Assembly: GCA_025331125.1 (NCBI GenBank)
Contig: JAOALB010000179.1
Span: forward strand, 1 to 64,000
DNA from: Mycogone perniciosa
Lineage: Eukaryota > Ascomycota > Sordariomycetes > Hypocreales > Hypocreaceae
Length of the DNA: 64,000 nt
Direction: 5' to 3'
Shown one piece after another: positions 48,201 to 61,398 of this stretch. The notes under the pieces were generated by a model. That model was not told where the DNA came from. It saw only the letters and a program-made list of their open reading frames with translations, and searched no databases. Numbering within the stretch: position 1 is the stretch's first letter; each line of letters begins with the position of its first letter. A program made the position numbers and the translations under genes.

Positions 48201-51200
48201 GCTGCTTTTTAATTTTGCGGCTAAAAGGAAAAAAATAATATATTATATTTATAATTTGCAGATAAATCTTTTCGCTAAATTATTATTTAATTATTTTCTT
48301 ATTACCTGCAGTTTATTAAATAAAAATAGTTTATTCTTTTAATATAGTAGGTCTTTTCCTAGCAGTATTTTAATTTTATAGTTTTAGGCTTATTATAAAG
48401 GAAGCTTATTTACTATCTTTAATAGGAAGGCATTATATAAATTATATAGTTAAGATAGTAGTCTTTTTAAAATATTTAGTTTACTAAACTTAAATTTTCC
48501 TACTATAAGTTTTTTAATATTAGCAGCTATAATCTTTTTTAATTATATTAAAAAGTATTATTAATTAATAAAGTTATATATTCTTTTATATAATATTATT
48601 TTTACTTTAATATAGTCTCTTTATTTTATAAATATTTATTAAGAAAACTTATTTAAAAGCTTTAATAAAGTAATAGGTATTAATTCTTTAATTTTAATAG
48701 TTTAATTAATCTCTTTTTAAGTTACTTTTATTATATAAATATATAATTATTAATAAAAGGTAATAACGTTTATAGCTGCTATTATTTATATATTTATTAT
48801 ATTTAAGTATATTTTTTAATTTTAAAGTTTAATTTAATTTTATAAAAGTAGTATATTAAAAAGTAATAGTAATAGCTTTAGCAGGGGTTTCCTTTTTTAT
48901 TATTAACTGTAAATTATAAAAGCAGGCAGTAGCTTTATATATATTTAATTTAAGATTATTTATATTTATATTTCTTTATTATTAATTTTATTATATTTAT
49001 AGGTTATATCATAATTTTAATTTAGCGTTAAGGTTTATAAAATATATAGTTTAAAGGCCCCCTTTTTAATTAAGTTTTAGTTTATTTCTTTTAAACTATT
49101 TTTAATTAATAGTTATTAATATAGTATAATTCTTTATTTAATTAAGTTGAAGTTTATTTTTTTAAAGTATTTTTAACTATCAATTGCTAGTAATATATAC
49201 TGTTTGTATTAGCTTTAGTGAAATTATTTTTTATTTTAACTGCTATTAAAATTTATATAAAGCTAGTTATACTTTTTAAAAGATAATAATTATAATAGTA
49301 ATAAAATTTAAAAGTAATAGTTAACTCTTTTTAATTAATATTAAAGTTATATTTTCTTAACTATAAAAAGCTAAAAATTATAAATATATTATTAAAGATA
49401 TTTATAATAAAAAAAGGCAGAGTTTTTTATAAAGGTTAATTATAGTTTATATAATAAAAAAGTTTAAGATTTATTACCTATACTTTTATTAGTAAATAAA
49501 AGATTTTTAATAAATAGAAGTTATTAAATAATAATAATAAATTACTTAATAAAGGTATAGCTAGTAAAAGCTTAAAGTATATAGCTGCTATCTATTAAAG
49601 CTTTTATATTAATATAGATATTATATATAAAAAATAGTATAGTTTATACTAAAAGGGATTTACTATCTATTAATTTAAATTTAAAAGGTTTTTAACTAAC
49701 AGAATAGCAGTAAATCTATTTTAAAATAATAGTTTCATTTATAGTTGACCTTTATTTATAACTTTTAATAAATGTTAATCTTTTCTTTAATTTATAAGTT
49801 AAGTTTAAGTCTTTAATAAATACAGCTAGCTAAATTAAAGTAAATTAAAAGTTAATAAAGCAGCGCTATTATTATTATTTTCATTAATATTTAAAGAGGG
49901 TATATTATTTAAGGCTTAAATTTATAGGTTATTTAAGTGTTATAGGTAATATTAGCGCGCTATTAAAGTTTAATTATTATACTTTACTAGGCTATTTTAT
50001 TATTAACTTTAAAGTACTGCTAGATTAAAGTATAGCTAATATAACTAAATTTAATAATTTTATTTTTATATTTAATATAAATTACTTTAATATATATTAA
50101 ACTGCTGGTTTTATTATATTTATTAAAGCTATAGTTTACTTTTTTATAATAAAAGTAAAGTCCTTTAATAATATATTCCTTGCAAAAGATTTAAAGGTAA
50201 AGGAATAAAGTATATATAGTATTTAGCTATATTAAGTTACTGGCTAGCATTAAGGTAATAGCTTAATTATTTTACTGGTATTAATAATATTACTGTTAAT
50301 ATTAATACTGCTATTATTAATAGCTTTATTAATACTAGCCTATTTAGGCAGTATAAAATGTATTATAATAGGCGCCCTTTTAAAGCCTATTATAAATAGT
50401 TTAATAAAGTTAACACTATTTAATAAAGTTAAATTTATTTAGCTTAGCTATTTAAATCTTTATAGCATTAGTAAGCTTTTAAAAGACTTTTATTTTTAAA
50501 GCCTTTATTATTTATTTAATAGTTTTACTATATTTACTACCTAGTATAAATAATGTTACTATAAAGTTTTGAAAAGGCTTATTTAATATATATAGGTTAT
50601 TAAAAAACTATAATACCTTTTAAAAAAGGTTAATTATTTTATATTATTTATTAGAATTAATAAAAAATACTATATTAATCTTTTAATACTATTAGGTAAG
50701 GTTAGTAAAACTTTTAATAATAGTATTAACGTTTTTCTATTATAATTAATATATATTTCCTTTTAAAAGACTTATAATATATAAAATCTTTATAAATTTA
50801 ATTAAAAAGATCAATTAATTATTTATAAAAGTAATATTAATTTAAAAATATTAATTTATATAGTTTATTAATATTTAATAATATTGTTTTATTTATTATT
50901 AAGTTATTTAAAGTTTTTAATTTAATAGCAGTTAAATAAACTCTTATTTTAAAGGTTAATAGTAAAGCTATATTTAAAGCTTTAATTTAAGCTTTAATTT
51001 ATACTTTAAAGTTTTAATTTTTAGCTGTTTACTTTAAAAAAGAATTTTTAAAAGTTTATTTTTATTTTTTTTATTAAACTAAGCCCTTTTTAATTATTTA
51101 ATTAAAAAGATAAAATTAATAATAAAATTTATTATTTTTAATAATTATATTTGTTAAATATATATAATTACTATTAATATTAGATTTTTATAAAGTTTTT

Positions 51201-51290
51201 TAAAAAAAAGGGAAAAGTATAAGCTTTATAGCTTAAATTATAGTCTATTAAGCTAGGTTAAGCTATAGGGTAAAGTTTAAGCTATTTATA
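45206..51290 (-). mobile_element. Gypsy 'A' internal region (minus), left part, RIP-degraded
   Basis: The reverse complement is collinear with 5800-11410. The part at 50950-51290 matches 5740-5900 reversed, and 45600-45850 matches the 11.15-11.4 kb end. It is split at 51290/57811 by the copia insertion. No open frame; pol relics lie in the same order as in the 5.4-kb copy. Confidence 0.87.
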
Positions 51291-51871
51291 TGTTAAAAAG
51301 GAGGGCTAAAAAGTAAGGATTTTAGTGTATTTGGGTAACCTTCCTATTCTGGCTAGACCCGGAATTAGGCCCGACGCTAGGACTGAGTTCCAGAGGAACT
51401 TCAGTATAAGTCAGGAAATTTCTGTTATCTTTAACGATAATAATTAAGCTAGGACCAGCTAACCCGCCTACCCCAGACCCAATACAATAGCCATAATGGC
51501 TATTGTGAAAAATCTGATTAAAATGGTTTCCTGTTTGTATAGCCGTAAATCGATTTGGCCGATTTCCTATATAAATAAATTTTGCGGAAAATAGGAATAG
51601 GGCTATAAACCTAATTCTGCCGCTATATTCCTATTATTTAGTTAGAGGACTATTATAGAAGACAAAGCATTATTCTATAATTACTCCTATAATCCAGCCG
51701 CATATACACTAAATATTCTATAGCTTTTCAGCTATTAGATTAGTTACAATTCAATTATTTATCTATTATTAACCTAATTAAACTTTTAGTTGTTTCTTTA
51801 TTACTGTATTATATACAGCTTTCTAGAAGCTGCACATAAATAAGGTTTAGTATAACCCTGTTATTTTAATA
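51291..51871 (+). repeat. Copia 5' LTR
   Basis: 581 bp, starting TGTTAAAAAGGAGGGC and ending CCCTGTTATTTTAATA; the final CA has become TA. It differs from the 3' LTR mostly by C/T and G/A changes. The sequence right after it, GGTTATAAGCC, is the candidate primer-binding site; the tRNA was not identified. Confidence 0.93.
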
Positions 51872-52439
51872 GGTTATAAGCCTAAGAGAGTTTTCTTTAG
51901 GTCTCTATTAATAGATTTTTCTAGTGGTTATAGCACTTCCTTTAATACTACTATAGTACTTATAGCGGGTTTTTATAGTGCTTATCTTAATGCTTATCTT
52001 AATACTTATATAAGCATTACTTTTAGGATTATAGCTACTAAAAGCTATTCCTAGGCTTTTACTGTAAATACTATTACAGTTATAGTAATACTGTTATTAT
52101 TTTTACTATTTTTAGTAATTTATATATACTATAAAGTATATTCCTTATTTTAATAAAATATACGTCTAATAGCAGTATAAGTTAACCTATTAAAGCTTTT
52201 AGTAGCCTTATTTCTTTAATTAAAGATAATAGCTTTCTTTAATAGTAAAGGGATTTATTTATTTAAGTGCAGAATATAAAATAAAAGCTTTAGGCATAAA
52301 GGGCTTTTATTAAGACAGTTGAGGTATAGTTAAAGGGTTAAAATAATATTATAACTTAGTTATCTAATATTTTAGCTAGCCTAACTGCTGCTATATTAAA
52401 CCTTTAATAATAGACTATTAGTTTAATATAAATTAGTCT

Positions 52440-55400
52440 TATAGCCTTTATTTCAGTGCCGATATAAGCTTTTACTCCTATTCCTATACTAATCCAGGTT
52501 CTATTTTCATTTATTTCTTAACTTTAAAATACTATTTCTACTTTTAATAGTAGTTTTATTAAAGAAGCATTAAAAAAAGTCTATAGCTTTCCAGAAAACT
52601 ATAAGCTAGTAAGCTTTAATAACTTTAATTAATAGAAATAGTCTTTAAGTATTATACTAAAAGCTATAGATTACTATACTTTTATAGAAAATTTTATAGT
52701 TGCTGATTTTTTATTTAATTTAAAATAGGCCTTATTACTTATATTAATTAAGGATAGTTTAACAGCTATTTCTGCTATATTTATTGCTTAGATTTAAAGC
52801 CTAAAAGAAGCATTTTTAATATTAAAGAAATAATATAGTTACTTTAATACTCTATAAAGAGATTTCTTTTATAGGGAATTTTATTTATTAAACTATAGTA
52901 ACTATAAAGGATTTTTAACTAAATTCAATGCTACTTTTAATAGCTTATTAGCTAAGCTAGCTATTTTAAAGGTTAATATTAATATACTAGACTAAGTAAA
53001 TTAATATTTTAATTCCCTAGAAAAGATTTATTTTTAATAGGCTAAAAGAATTAAAGGAACTATTAGATTTAGTAGAGCTATTAGGTAATCTATTAAAGGT
53101 TTTAATATTTAGTTTTTTATAGCAGATATATTAAAAGAGACTAGGAATTTATTTTTTACTGTATATAAAGTTAATAAAGCCTTAGGCCCTTTTAAAACCT
53201 TTAATTAAAAGCCAGCTTCTATTTCTAATAAAAGGAAAGGAAATTAAAAGAATTAATAAAACTAGAAGTAAACTATAGAGGATACTGCTTTTGCTAGTAT
53301 ATACTATCTAGCTACTAGGGAGTATAGCTTAAAAGAGCTATTAAAAGAGTCTTCTATTAAATCTATTAGCAGTTTAAATAATAATCGAGATCTTTTATAT
53401 ACCCTAAACGCTAAAAAAGGAAAAGAGTTTTTTAATCCTTTTAAGCCTTTTAAATCTTCTAAAAAACCTAAACCCTTTAAACTCTCTATTTAAGATAATT
53501 TATTATATAATACTAAGTCTATAGTTTATATAGTTAATTCTAGGAAATAGTTTATAAACTATAGACTTAATAATAAGGATTTAAGTGTTATTTATATTAG
53601 CGGGGGCCCTGTTACCCTTAAAGGAATAGGTATAGCTACTTTTATTATCTTTAATAAAGATAATAACTATAAAAAGATAAAATTCCTAAATACCCTTTAT
53701 TGCCTATAGCTAAATATAAACCTTATAAGTAGTTTAAGGCATTACTAAGCTAGAGAATATATATAGTATAATACTTTTTTTATAAAAACTATAAAGCCAA
53801 TAAAGCTATTAAATCCCTTAAAATATAGTTTTTTCCTTATAATTAAAAGATATACTATACTATATAGCTATATAAATAGCTATAGATCTTATAGCTTTAT
53901 ATAGGTTTAAATTCCTGCTATTAGCAAAGAAAAGGCTCAGGAATATATTACTATTCTAAAAGTAACAGCTTTAAAAAAACAACCAACTAGATTTAGTCTT
54001 AAGCTTATAAAAAAGAATAATCTTAAGGGAAAGGATCTTTTTAAACTCCCTGAAACCCTAGGCTAAGTGGAGGAAAAGGGGCCTTATATGCCTTTATTGC
54101 CTAAAGAAATAGGGGGGAATAAGCTTATAGAGGATACCTTTATAGAGGAAAGGCCCTGTATACTTAAGGAATCCTCTATTACTAAAGATTTAGAAGTTAT
54201 TAAGCTATTTAAATTAAAGGGAAATACTATTATTAATAGTAATTCTAGCCTTAAACTGCTAAATCTAGCCCTTTTATAGCATAAAAGACTAGGTTATATT
54301 AGTTTAAGCCTATTAAAAAAGACTATTAAAATAACTACTGGAATTTTTAACTTTAATTCTATTAAAGAGGCTGAATTCTATTGCCTAGTGTATAATAAAG
54401 GAAAAGCTATTAGGAGGTTTAATTTAAAGCTAATTCCTAATCCACTAGCCTCTCTAAATTATTTAAAAGCTAATATTTTCTCTATAAAGCTAATGCCTTA
54501 TAACAAGGCCCCTATTAGTCTTTTAATTATCAATAGAAAATCAAGATATAGGTAGCTATTCCTTTTAAAAGATTATAGTGGACTTACCCTTTTAGCTACT
54601 ATATAAAGCTTAATAAATAGCCTGAAAATGCAATATAACTAGTATCTTAAGGAATTTCACTATAATAGCGGAAAGGAAATTAATTAGGAACTTTAGACCT
54701 AGTTCTTTTTTTTAGGAATTATATATTCCTATAGTAGACTTTATATTTATAAATAAAATAGTTTAATAGAATGCTTTATTAGACTTTTATTAAATAGGCT
54801 ATAGGCTACTATTATAGCAGCTAACCTGCCGCTATATCTCTAGAATTTTATTATTACTGCAGTTTTTAAATTAGTTAACTATACAGCTATTACTAATAGG
54901 GACTTTACCCTTTATTAAGAATTATATAAAGACCTAGATTTTAATAAAGATTATAAACCTAATCTGTGAAGATATAAGATTATTGGCTTTTATTATAAGG
55001 TATTTATTCTATAAAAATAAAGGGCTAAGGGCTATAAATTAATCCTTAAAACTAAAACTAAAAGACTACTAGTAGTTTTAGGTAATAATACTTACTTTAT
55101 TTATATTTTAACTAGATATATAGTCTTTAAATTATTAACTATAAAGCTGTATAAAGATAAAATTTTTAAATTTTAAATCTTAAAGCCTACTATAGGTTAG
55201 GATAATAAAGAATTAAAGGGAGAAATAGAGCTAGGTTTTATAAATTAAATAATTCCTAGCTTTTAGGATATTAATCCTTTACTCCTTAACCTTATTTTAA
55301 AGGGAGTACCTACTACTATTCCCTTTATTCCTATACCAGTTATATAAGACTCTGCAGTTATAGAGGATCTTATAGATATAGATATATCCTATTTTCTCTA

Positions 55401-57063
55401 TAATAATATTGGAAAGTTAGCCTTTTTAGCCGCTGCAGCACAAGACTTATAAATGCTTAAGTAAGTACTTTATAATTTTAATAAAATTAAGTGGCTAAAA
55501 GCAATTTATGGCGAATTTAACTAGCTAGTTGAACAATATACCTTTGCCTTTATTAAATATAATAGTATTCCTAAAGGCAGGAATCTTATTATTAGTCGAT
55601 TAGTTTTAAAGATTAAAAAAGACTAAAATAATAAAATAGTAAAATATAAAGCTAAGCTAGTTGCTAGGGGTTTTTAATAACTAAAAGGAATAGATTTCAA
55701 TTAAATGTTCGCCTTAACAGTTATTCCTTCTACTTGGCGGCTTTTATTAGCCTTAACTATTATCTATAACTAGGAAATTAAATAAATAAACTTTATTAGT
55801 GTATTCTTTAATAGGATACTTAAAGAAACTATCTTCTTTAACTTTCCTGAAAGGTTTAAAGACTATATTAGTTAAGCTTCCTTTAAGACTAAATCTATTC
55901 TTAGAAAGCTAGGTTATAACCTTAATATAGATTAGGTTATTCAGTTATAGAGAGCTCTTTACAGTTTAAAACAGTCCCTTAAAGAATAGCAACAGGCCCT
56001 ATAAGCCTGGGGAAATAAATTAGGATATAATCCTTTAATTTCTAACTCTACTATTCTCTATAATCTAAATAATAGTATTTTTATTGTTACTTATATAGAT
56101 AACTGTCTTTTTATTAGACTAAATAAAGAAGCTATAGCCTAGCTAAAGCTAGCTTTTAATAAGGTCTATACTATAAAAGATAAAGGCCCTGCCTTTTTCT
56201 TTTTAAGGGTTTAGATAGTTAAGGATAGAAAAAGAGGCCTTTTTTAGCTTTCCTAGAAATAGTATATTACTAAAGCTATAGTGTTTTTTAACCTTTAAAA
56301 CTCTAAGCCTATTTAATTACCCCTACAGCCCTTTATTTTAGTTAATAAAATTACAACTAAACTAAATAAAGCTAATACTAAGCTTTTTTAAGCTATTATT
56401 AGTATTATTATCTACTTAACAATTTATATTTAAGTAAATACTAGCTTACTAGTCTAGTGGCTAGCTAGATAATTTCAAGGCCTGTATAAAAAGCACTTAA
56501 ACACAGCCTGTAACCTATTATAGTATTTAAATAATACCTAGGATCTAGCTATTTAATATACTAGAAAATCTAATCCTATATCTATTAGTTATTATAATAG
56601 TAATTTTACTAGGGATAAAAAATTAAGTAAATTAATTAATAGCTATATTATTATAGTTGCTAATAGGCTAATTAGCTGGAAATTAAAAAAGGGCTTAACT
56701 ATTTATCTTTTTACACTAAAAGCAGAGTTTATAGCTTTTATAGAAGCTACTGAGGAGATTTAGTGGCTTATTAGCCTATATAAAGAGGTAGATCGACCAA
56801 TTATACAGCCAATCTCTCTATTTAACAATAATGAAAGTACTATCTTTACTTTAAATAACCTTACCCTTTATAATCGAATAAAATATACTCTATTGCGTTT
56901 TAATTATATTAAGGAATAGGTTAAAAATAGCGTTATTACAGTCAGTTATCTGGAAACCAGTAAAATAGTTGCAGATAAGCTTACTAAGCCTCTTCCAGGT
57001 CCGAAATTAAGGAATTTTATAAGTCTCCTTAATCTCAAGATTTTACCTAAAGTATATACCTAA
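52440..57063 (+). pseudogene. Copia gag-pol polyprotein, one frame with RIP-type stops
   Basis: A single frame holds, in order: a gag-like region (YSFPENYKLVSFNNFN at 52582); a protease-like region (VIYISGGPVTLKGIG at 53587); the integrase zinc region (HKRLGYISLSLLKK at about 54281) and core; reverse transcriptase (KYKAKLVARGF at 55645; YIDNCLFI, the YxDD box, at about 56092); and RNase H ending VADKLTKPLPG, with a stop at 57061-57063. The stops seen are TAA, TAG and one TGA (54967-54969), each explained by one transition from CAA, CAG, CGA or TGG. No frameshift was found between 52582 and 57063. The start is uncertain. Confidence 0.88.
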
Positions 57064-57229
57064 AGTTCTTACCCTTCTTATAGTTATTAGCTATTTTATA
57101 GCTATTAGCTATCCCTATTATTTTCAGCTATATTAGCTATCCTTTTTATTTTTTATTCTAGTTACATTCTTATATCTAAATCCTATATCTACTTTAAGTT
57201 ATATAGGATAGTATCTATTCTAGAGGGAG

Positions 57230-57810
57230 TATTAAAAAGGAGGGCTAAAAAGTAAAGATTTCAGTGTATTTGGGTGACCTTCCTATTCTGGCTAGACCCG
57301 GAATTAGGCCCGACGCTAGGACTAAGTTCTAGAGGAACTTTAGTGTAAGTTAAGAAATTTCTATTATCTTTAACGATAACAATTAAGCTAGGACCAGCTA
57401 ACCCGCCTACCCTAGACTCAATACAATAGCTATAATGGCTATTGTGAAAAATCTGACTAAAATGGTTTCCTATTTATATGGCCGTAAGTCGATTTGGCCG
57501 ATTTCCTATATAAATAAATTTTGCGGAAAATAGGAATAGGGCCACGAACCCAATTCTGCCGCTATATTCCTATTATCTAGTCGGAGAACTATTATAAAAG
57601 ACAAAACATTATTCTATAATTACTCCTATAATCCAGCTGCATATACACTAGATATTCTATAGCTTTTTAGCTATTAGATTAGTTATAATTTAATTGTTTA
57701 TGTATTATTAACCCAATTAAACGCTTAGTTGTTTCCTTATTACTGCATTGTATACAGCTTCCTAAAAGCTGCATATAAATAAGGTTTAGTATAACCTTGT
57801 TATTTCAACA
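57230..57810 (+). repeat. Copia 3' LTR
   Basis: 581 bp, starting TATTAAAAAGGAGGGC (TG changed to TA) after the polypurine tract AGAGGGAG, and ending TGTTATTTCAACA with an intact CA. Followed by the TTATA duplication. Confidence 0.93.
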
Positions 57811-57984
57811 TTATATTTATGTCATTTATAATTAGTTTCTTATAAATATAAGGTTTAAGGGATAAAGGCTAAGCTATAAAGGCATTATTATAGATTTAGG
57901 AATAAAGGGGGATTTAAAGGGAATTTATACTTAGTTAAGTATATACTTTATGACAGTATAGCTAAATTAAGGGACGGTATAAAC
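57811..57984 (-). mobile_element. Gypsy 'A' internal region (minus), right part after the copia insertion
   Basis: The reverse complement matches 5561-5720 (shared ATTCCTAAAnCTATAATAATGCCT and CTTATAnnnAACTAATTATAAAT). With 45206-51290 it completes an internal region of about 6.25 kb once the copia element is removed. Confidence 0.88.
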
Positions 57985-58156
57985 TATTATAGTATAGAAA
58001 GGCAGGTTAAGGCAAATATTATTATTATACTATAGAGAGCGAGAAAGCTTTAAGACTTTACAGAAAGCTATAGCTAGGAATGCATTAAGGCCTAGTTATA
58101 TAACTAAGGCTTATATAATAGGGCGTTAATATCGCGTTATAGTTAGTGCTGTAATA
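57985..58156 (-). repeat. 172-bp LTR of gypsy 'A' (5' LTR of the minus-strand element)
   Basis: Direct repeat of 45034-45205 with the TTAAT duplication at 58157-58161. More strongly mutated than its partner (GGCAC to AGTAT at the left end). Confidence 0.92.
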
Positions 58157-58270
58157 TTAATATAAGTTTTAATTACTTTAAAAGTTATTTTTAAAACTTT
58201 TATATAATTTATATATTATAATTTAATATAATATTATTTAATATATTATATAAGCTGTAAATATAATTAA
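58157..58270 (-). mobile_element. Continuation of the older gypsy 'A' copy
   Basis: Matches 46310-46430 in the same orientation (AACTTTAAAAGTTATTTTTA-like block and TTTAATATAATATTATT). The match fades near 58270, where the older copy is truncated. Confidence 0.7.
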
Positions 58271-61200
58271 TAAATATAATAAAGTATAGTATAGCTATAT
58301 TAAGTATAGAGAAAATAGGAATTAAGTTTAATTTTATTTAAGAATATACTATAATAGCCTCGCTATATATATATATATATAGTTAATATTAAGGAAAAGA
58401 TAGAATAGATATATTATAAGCGCCTATATAGTTTAATATATTACCTATATAGTATATATATATTAGTTTATATTAATTATTTAAGTAAATAAAAGCTTGT
58501 TAATACTAATAAATATTAATAAGCAGCAAATCCTTAGCCTATTTAACTTAATATACCCTTTAGTTAATAAAGCTATTCCTAGTACTTTATTAACTGTTAT
58601 CTTAATTTATTTATAGTATTATAATTATTTAGCTGCACTTTTAGAGCCTTTATTATTTAATTAAAAGCTCTTTTATTATATATATATATTAATATTTTAT
58701 TATAAAGGTAAAAGGATATATATACTATAGTTATAATTTATCTATAATAATAGGAAGTTAAATAATAAAGCTTTATAAGCAGGTAAATTAATCCTAAATA
58801 GCTAAAATAAATATATTAACTGCCCTTTAACTTTATTTTTTACTTTTCTTCTTTAATTATTAATATTATTATTCTTATGATTAATAGTAGTAGTATTAAT
58901 AGTATTAGTAGTATTAATATAGCTTTAATAAATATTATACTTTTCGTGTATTCTTTCTATAATACACTTTTATTAGCTAATAATAAAATCATAGAATAAA
59001 AATACCTTTTTTATTAAGTAAAGTTGCAGTTACCCTTTAAAGGTGGCTTATTATAGTGTTGGTTATCCTTGGGCGGCCACGCCTACTGCTGCTTTTATAC
59101 TGGCTCCTGCTCCGGCTCCTGCTCCTGCGCCTACTTCTGCCTCCACTCCCGCCACTGCCCCTGCTGCCATGCCGTTATCCCCTCTTTATAAAGGTTATCT
59201 AAAGTCAGTAATTACTGGCAAAGGAGATTTCTGCTAGTATATTACCATTACCTGCTCTCAGCAGTATACTATTTATTTTGATAGTAACTATTAATATACT
59301 CTTTAATATATATCTTTTTTATTTTTATTATATTACTTTAATTAACTTTATACTCTATATCTATTTAATATGTATATTAATTATATACTAGCTCTTTTAA
59401 TTTATAAATAAAGATTATAATTAAATAAATATATTATTTTTCATTATGTAATTATAAGTTAATATAATTAAATAGCAATTTAATATAAAAATATATTATA
59501 CAGTGAATTTAATTTATTAAAAGAGGAGGATTTAGTTTATATTATAAAGGCTATTACCTTAAATAGCTATAATAATAATATCTTTTATATATAAATATAT
59601 GAAAGGTAAAAAGCTTTAAATAATTAATTATTATAGTAATAAAGTATACCTTTTCTAATAAATGGCTTATAAATTGAAATTAAATAATTTCCTATACTTT
59701 TATATATTTTATTTTTATAACTATATCTTTATTAAATTTAATTGTATTTCCAAATATTTAAAGTATTATTAAAAAAAGGTTTAATAAATCTATTAATAAA
59801 TATAAAGTTAACAAAATATAAAGAATTGAAGTAATACTTTATAATATTTTTATAAAAGTTATATATATAATATATTAATATACTATAAGTAAATATTAAT
59901 TTATATACTTTCTTTAATTATAAATTATATAATTAACTAATTATAATAATTAATATTTTAATTAATATTAAAGCTAAACTTTGTTTTCTAAAAAGAGTGA
60001 CATAAAGTTTATTGCCTTTTTTATTATTTAAGTAATAATAGATAATTGAATTTAAATTATAAATATATTTATAATACTTTAATATATAGTATTTTATGAA
60101 ATAAAGTTTAAAAAAAGTATAATAAAATACCTTTTAAATAATCATTAAATATTTATATTATTAATAAAGAAATATTATTCAAAGTAATAAAAATTTATAT
60201 ATTACTTTACCTTTTATATTAAAAAGTTAAAGGCACTATATATATATATAATAAAGAAGTTAATTAATTACTTTAAAATGTTATTTATTAAAGTTAATTA
60301 AAAATTATAATTAAGTTAAAGTGCTATATACTATATTTAGCTTTATTATAATAGCTATATAAACTATAAATTCTACCTTTATTTAATATATTTTAATAGT
60401 TACTTTTATAGTTTATATTATAGCTTTTCAAAGCTTTATAATTAATATTAAAATTATAAAAAGTTATTATAAAATTTAAATTATTTTAATATTTCAAAAC
60501 TATTATATATTTCCTTTATTATAAAGTTTATAGTTTAACTTTATTAGAATTAATAAATAAATTTATTTAAAAGAATATTTAAAAGTAAATTTATATATTG
60601 ATTTAAATAATAAAATAATTAATATAAAATAAACAAATAATAGCTTGAAATATTCAATAATAAATATAAATTATTATAATAGAACTATTTAATTATAATA
60701 GTTTTAATATAAAAAGGTTAATTTAATATAGATTACATATAAGAATATTAATAGTATATATAATAGTAATTTTATTTTCTAATTTTCCTTTCTTTATAAT
60801 ATAGTTTTTTTATTATTCTTTATATTATTTATATTTACTTTATAAGATTATTATATTAATATTAACAGCATTAATAAACTGAATATTTATTTTAAATTTA
60901 CTCTTTTTGTTTATAAATATTTATAAAAAGGGTTCTATTAAAGGTAATTACTATATTTAATATCCTTATACTCCTTTTTATTACTTTACTTAAAAAAGTT
61001 AATTATTTATTTAAATAACTATTAAATTAAAGAGGTATAAGACTATGAAAATAAATAAACAAACCTAGTTTAATATAATTTCACCTATATTCTGCCTTAA
61101 TATATTACTTTACTTATCGTTTTACAGCTATGAAGGTATAAAGAGGTAACTACTAGTTACTTTTAACTATAAATATTATAATTAAATAATTTACAGTATG

Positions 61201-61326
61201 TTTTAATCCCTATATTACCTAACTATAGCTTTATACTTCTATTAAAAGCGCAGTTCATATACTTTATTCTAGTTATTGTTTATATATATATATATATTTA
61301 AAGTGCTAATTCCCTTTAATAAACTA
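58271..61326. repeat. AT-rich degraded repeats, unassigned
   Basis: No gene apart from the GC-rich patch listed separately. It includes a TA dinucleotide tract near 58363-58381. The element family is not recognised. Confidence 0.5.
59035..59275 (+). other. Isolated GC-rich patch encoding a Pro/Ala-rich 64-aa frame
   Basis: The frame 59043-59237 reads MAYYSVGYPW, then an Ala-Pro repeat (APAPAPAPAP), a Thr/Ala/Ser/Pro stretch, and LSPLYKGYLKSVITGKG. It stands alone in DNA that is otherwise almost pure A+T and stays rich in CC and GC. It may be the unmutated remnant of a retroelement gag or of a host exon. A functional gene is unlikely: no introns, promoter or partner exon can be seen. Confidence 0.4.
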
Positions 61327-61398
61327 TTATAATATAGAAAGTTAAGTTAAGGCAAATATTATTCCTATAGTTTAAAGAGTATAAAAGCTTTAAACCCT
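61327..61398 (-). repeat. Partial gypsy 'A' LTR in inverted orientation
   Basis: About 72 bp (TATTATAATATAGAAAG, then AAGGCAAATATT) match the first 70 bp of the LTR as it reads at 57985, i.e. minus orientation. The sequence then switches directly to A internal sequence in plus orientation. The junction is a rearrangement, not an ordinary LTR/internal border. Confidence 0.65.

Larger units (their letters stand above)
51291..57810 (+). mobile_element. Full-length Ty1/copia retrotransposon, 6520 bp, TSD TTATA
   Basis: Two 581-bp LTRs (51291-51871 and 57230-57810) bracket a gag-pol body. TTATA at 51286-51290 and 57811-57815 is the target-site duplication. The order protease, integrase, reverse transcriptase, RNase H is that of Ty1/copia. 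It sits inside the gypsy A element: the host sequence at 51290 resumes at 57811. All domains lie in a single frame with many TAA/TAG and at least one TGA stop; the element cannot make its proteins. Confidence 0.95.

Noticed and set aside
54067..54279. 70-aa frame as a separate gene
   Set aside because: It is a stop-free piece of the copia gag-pol frame just before the integrase zinc region.
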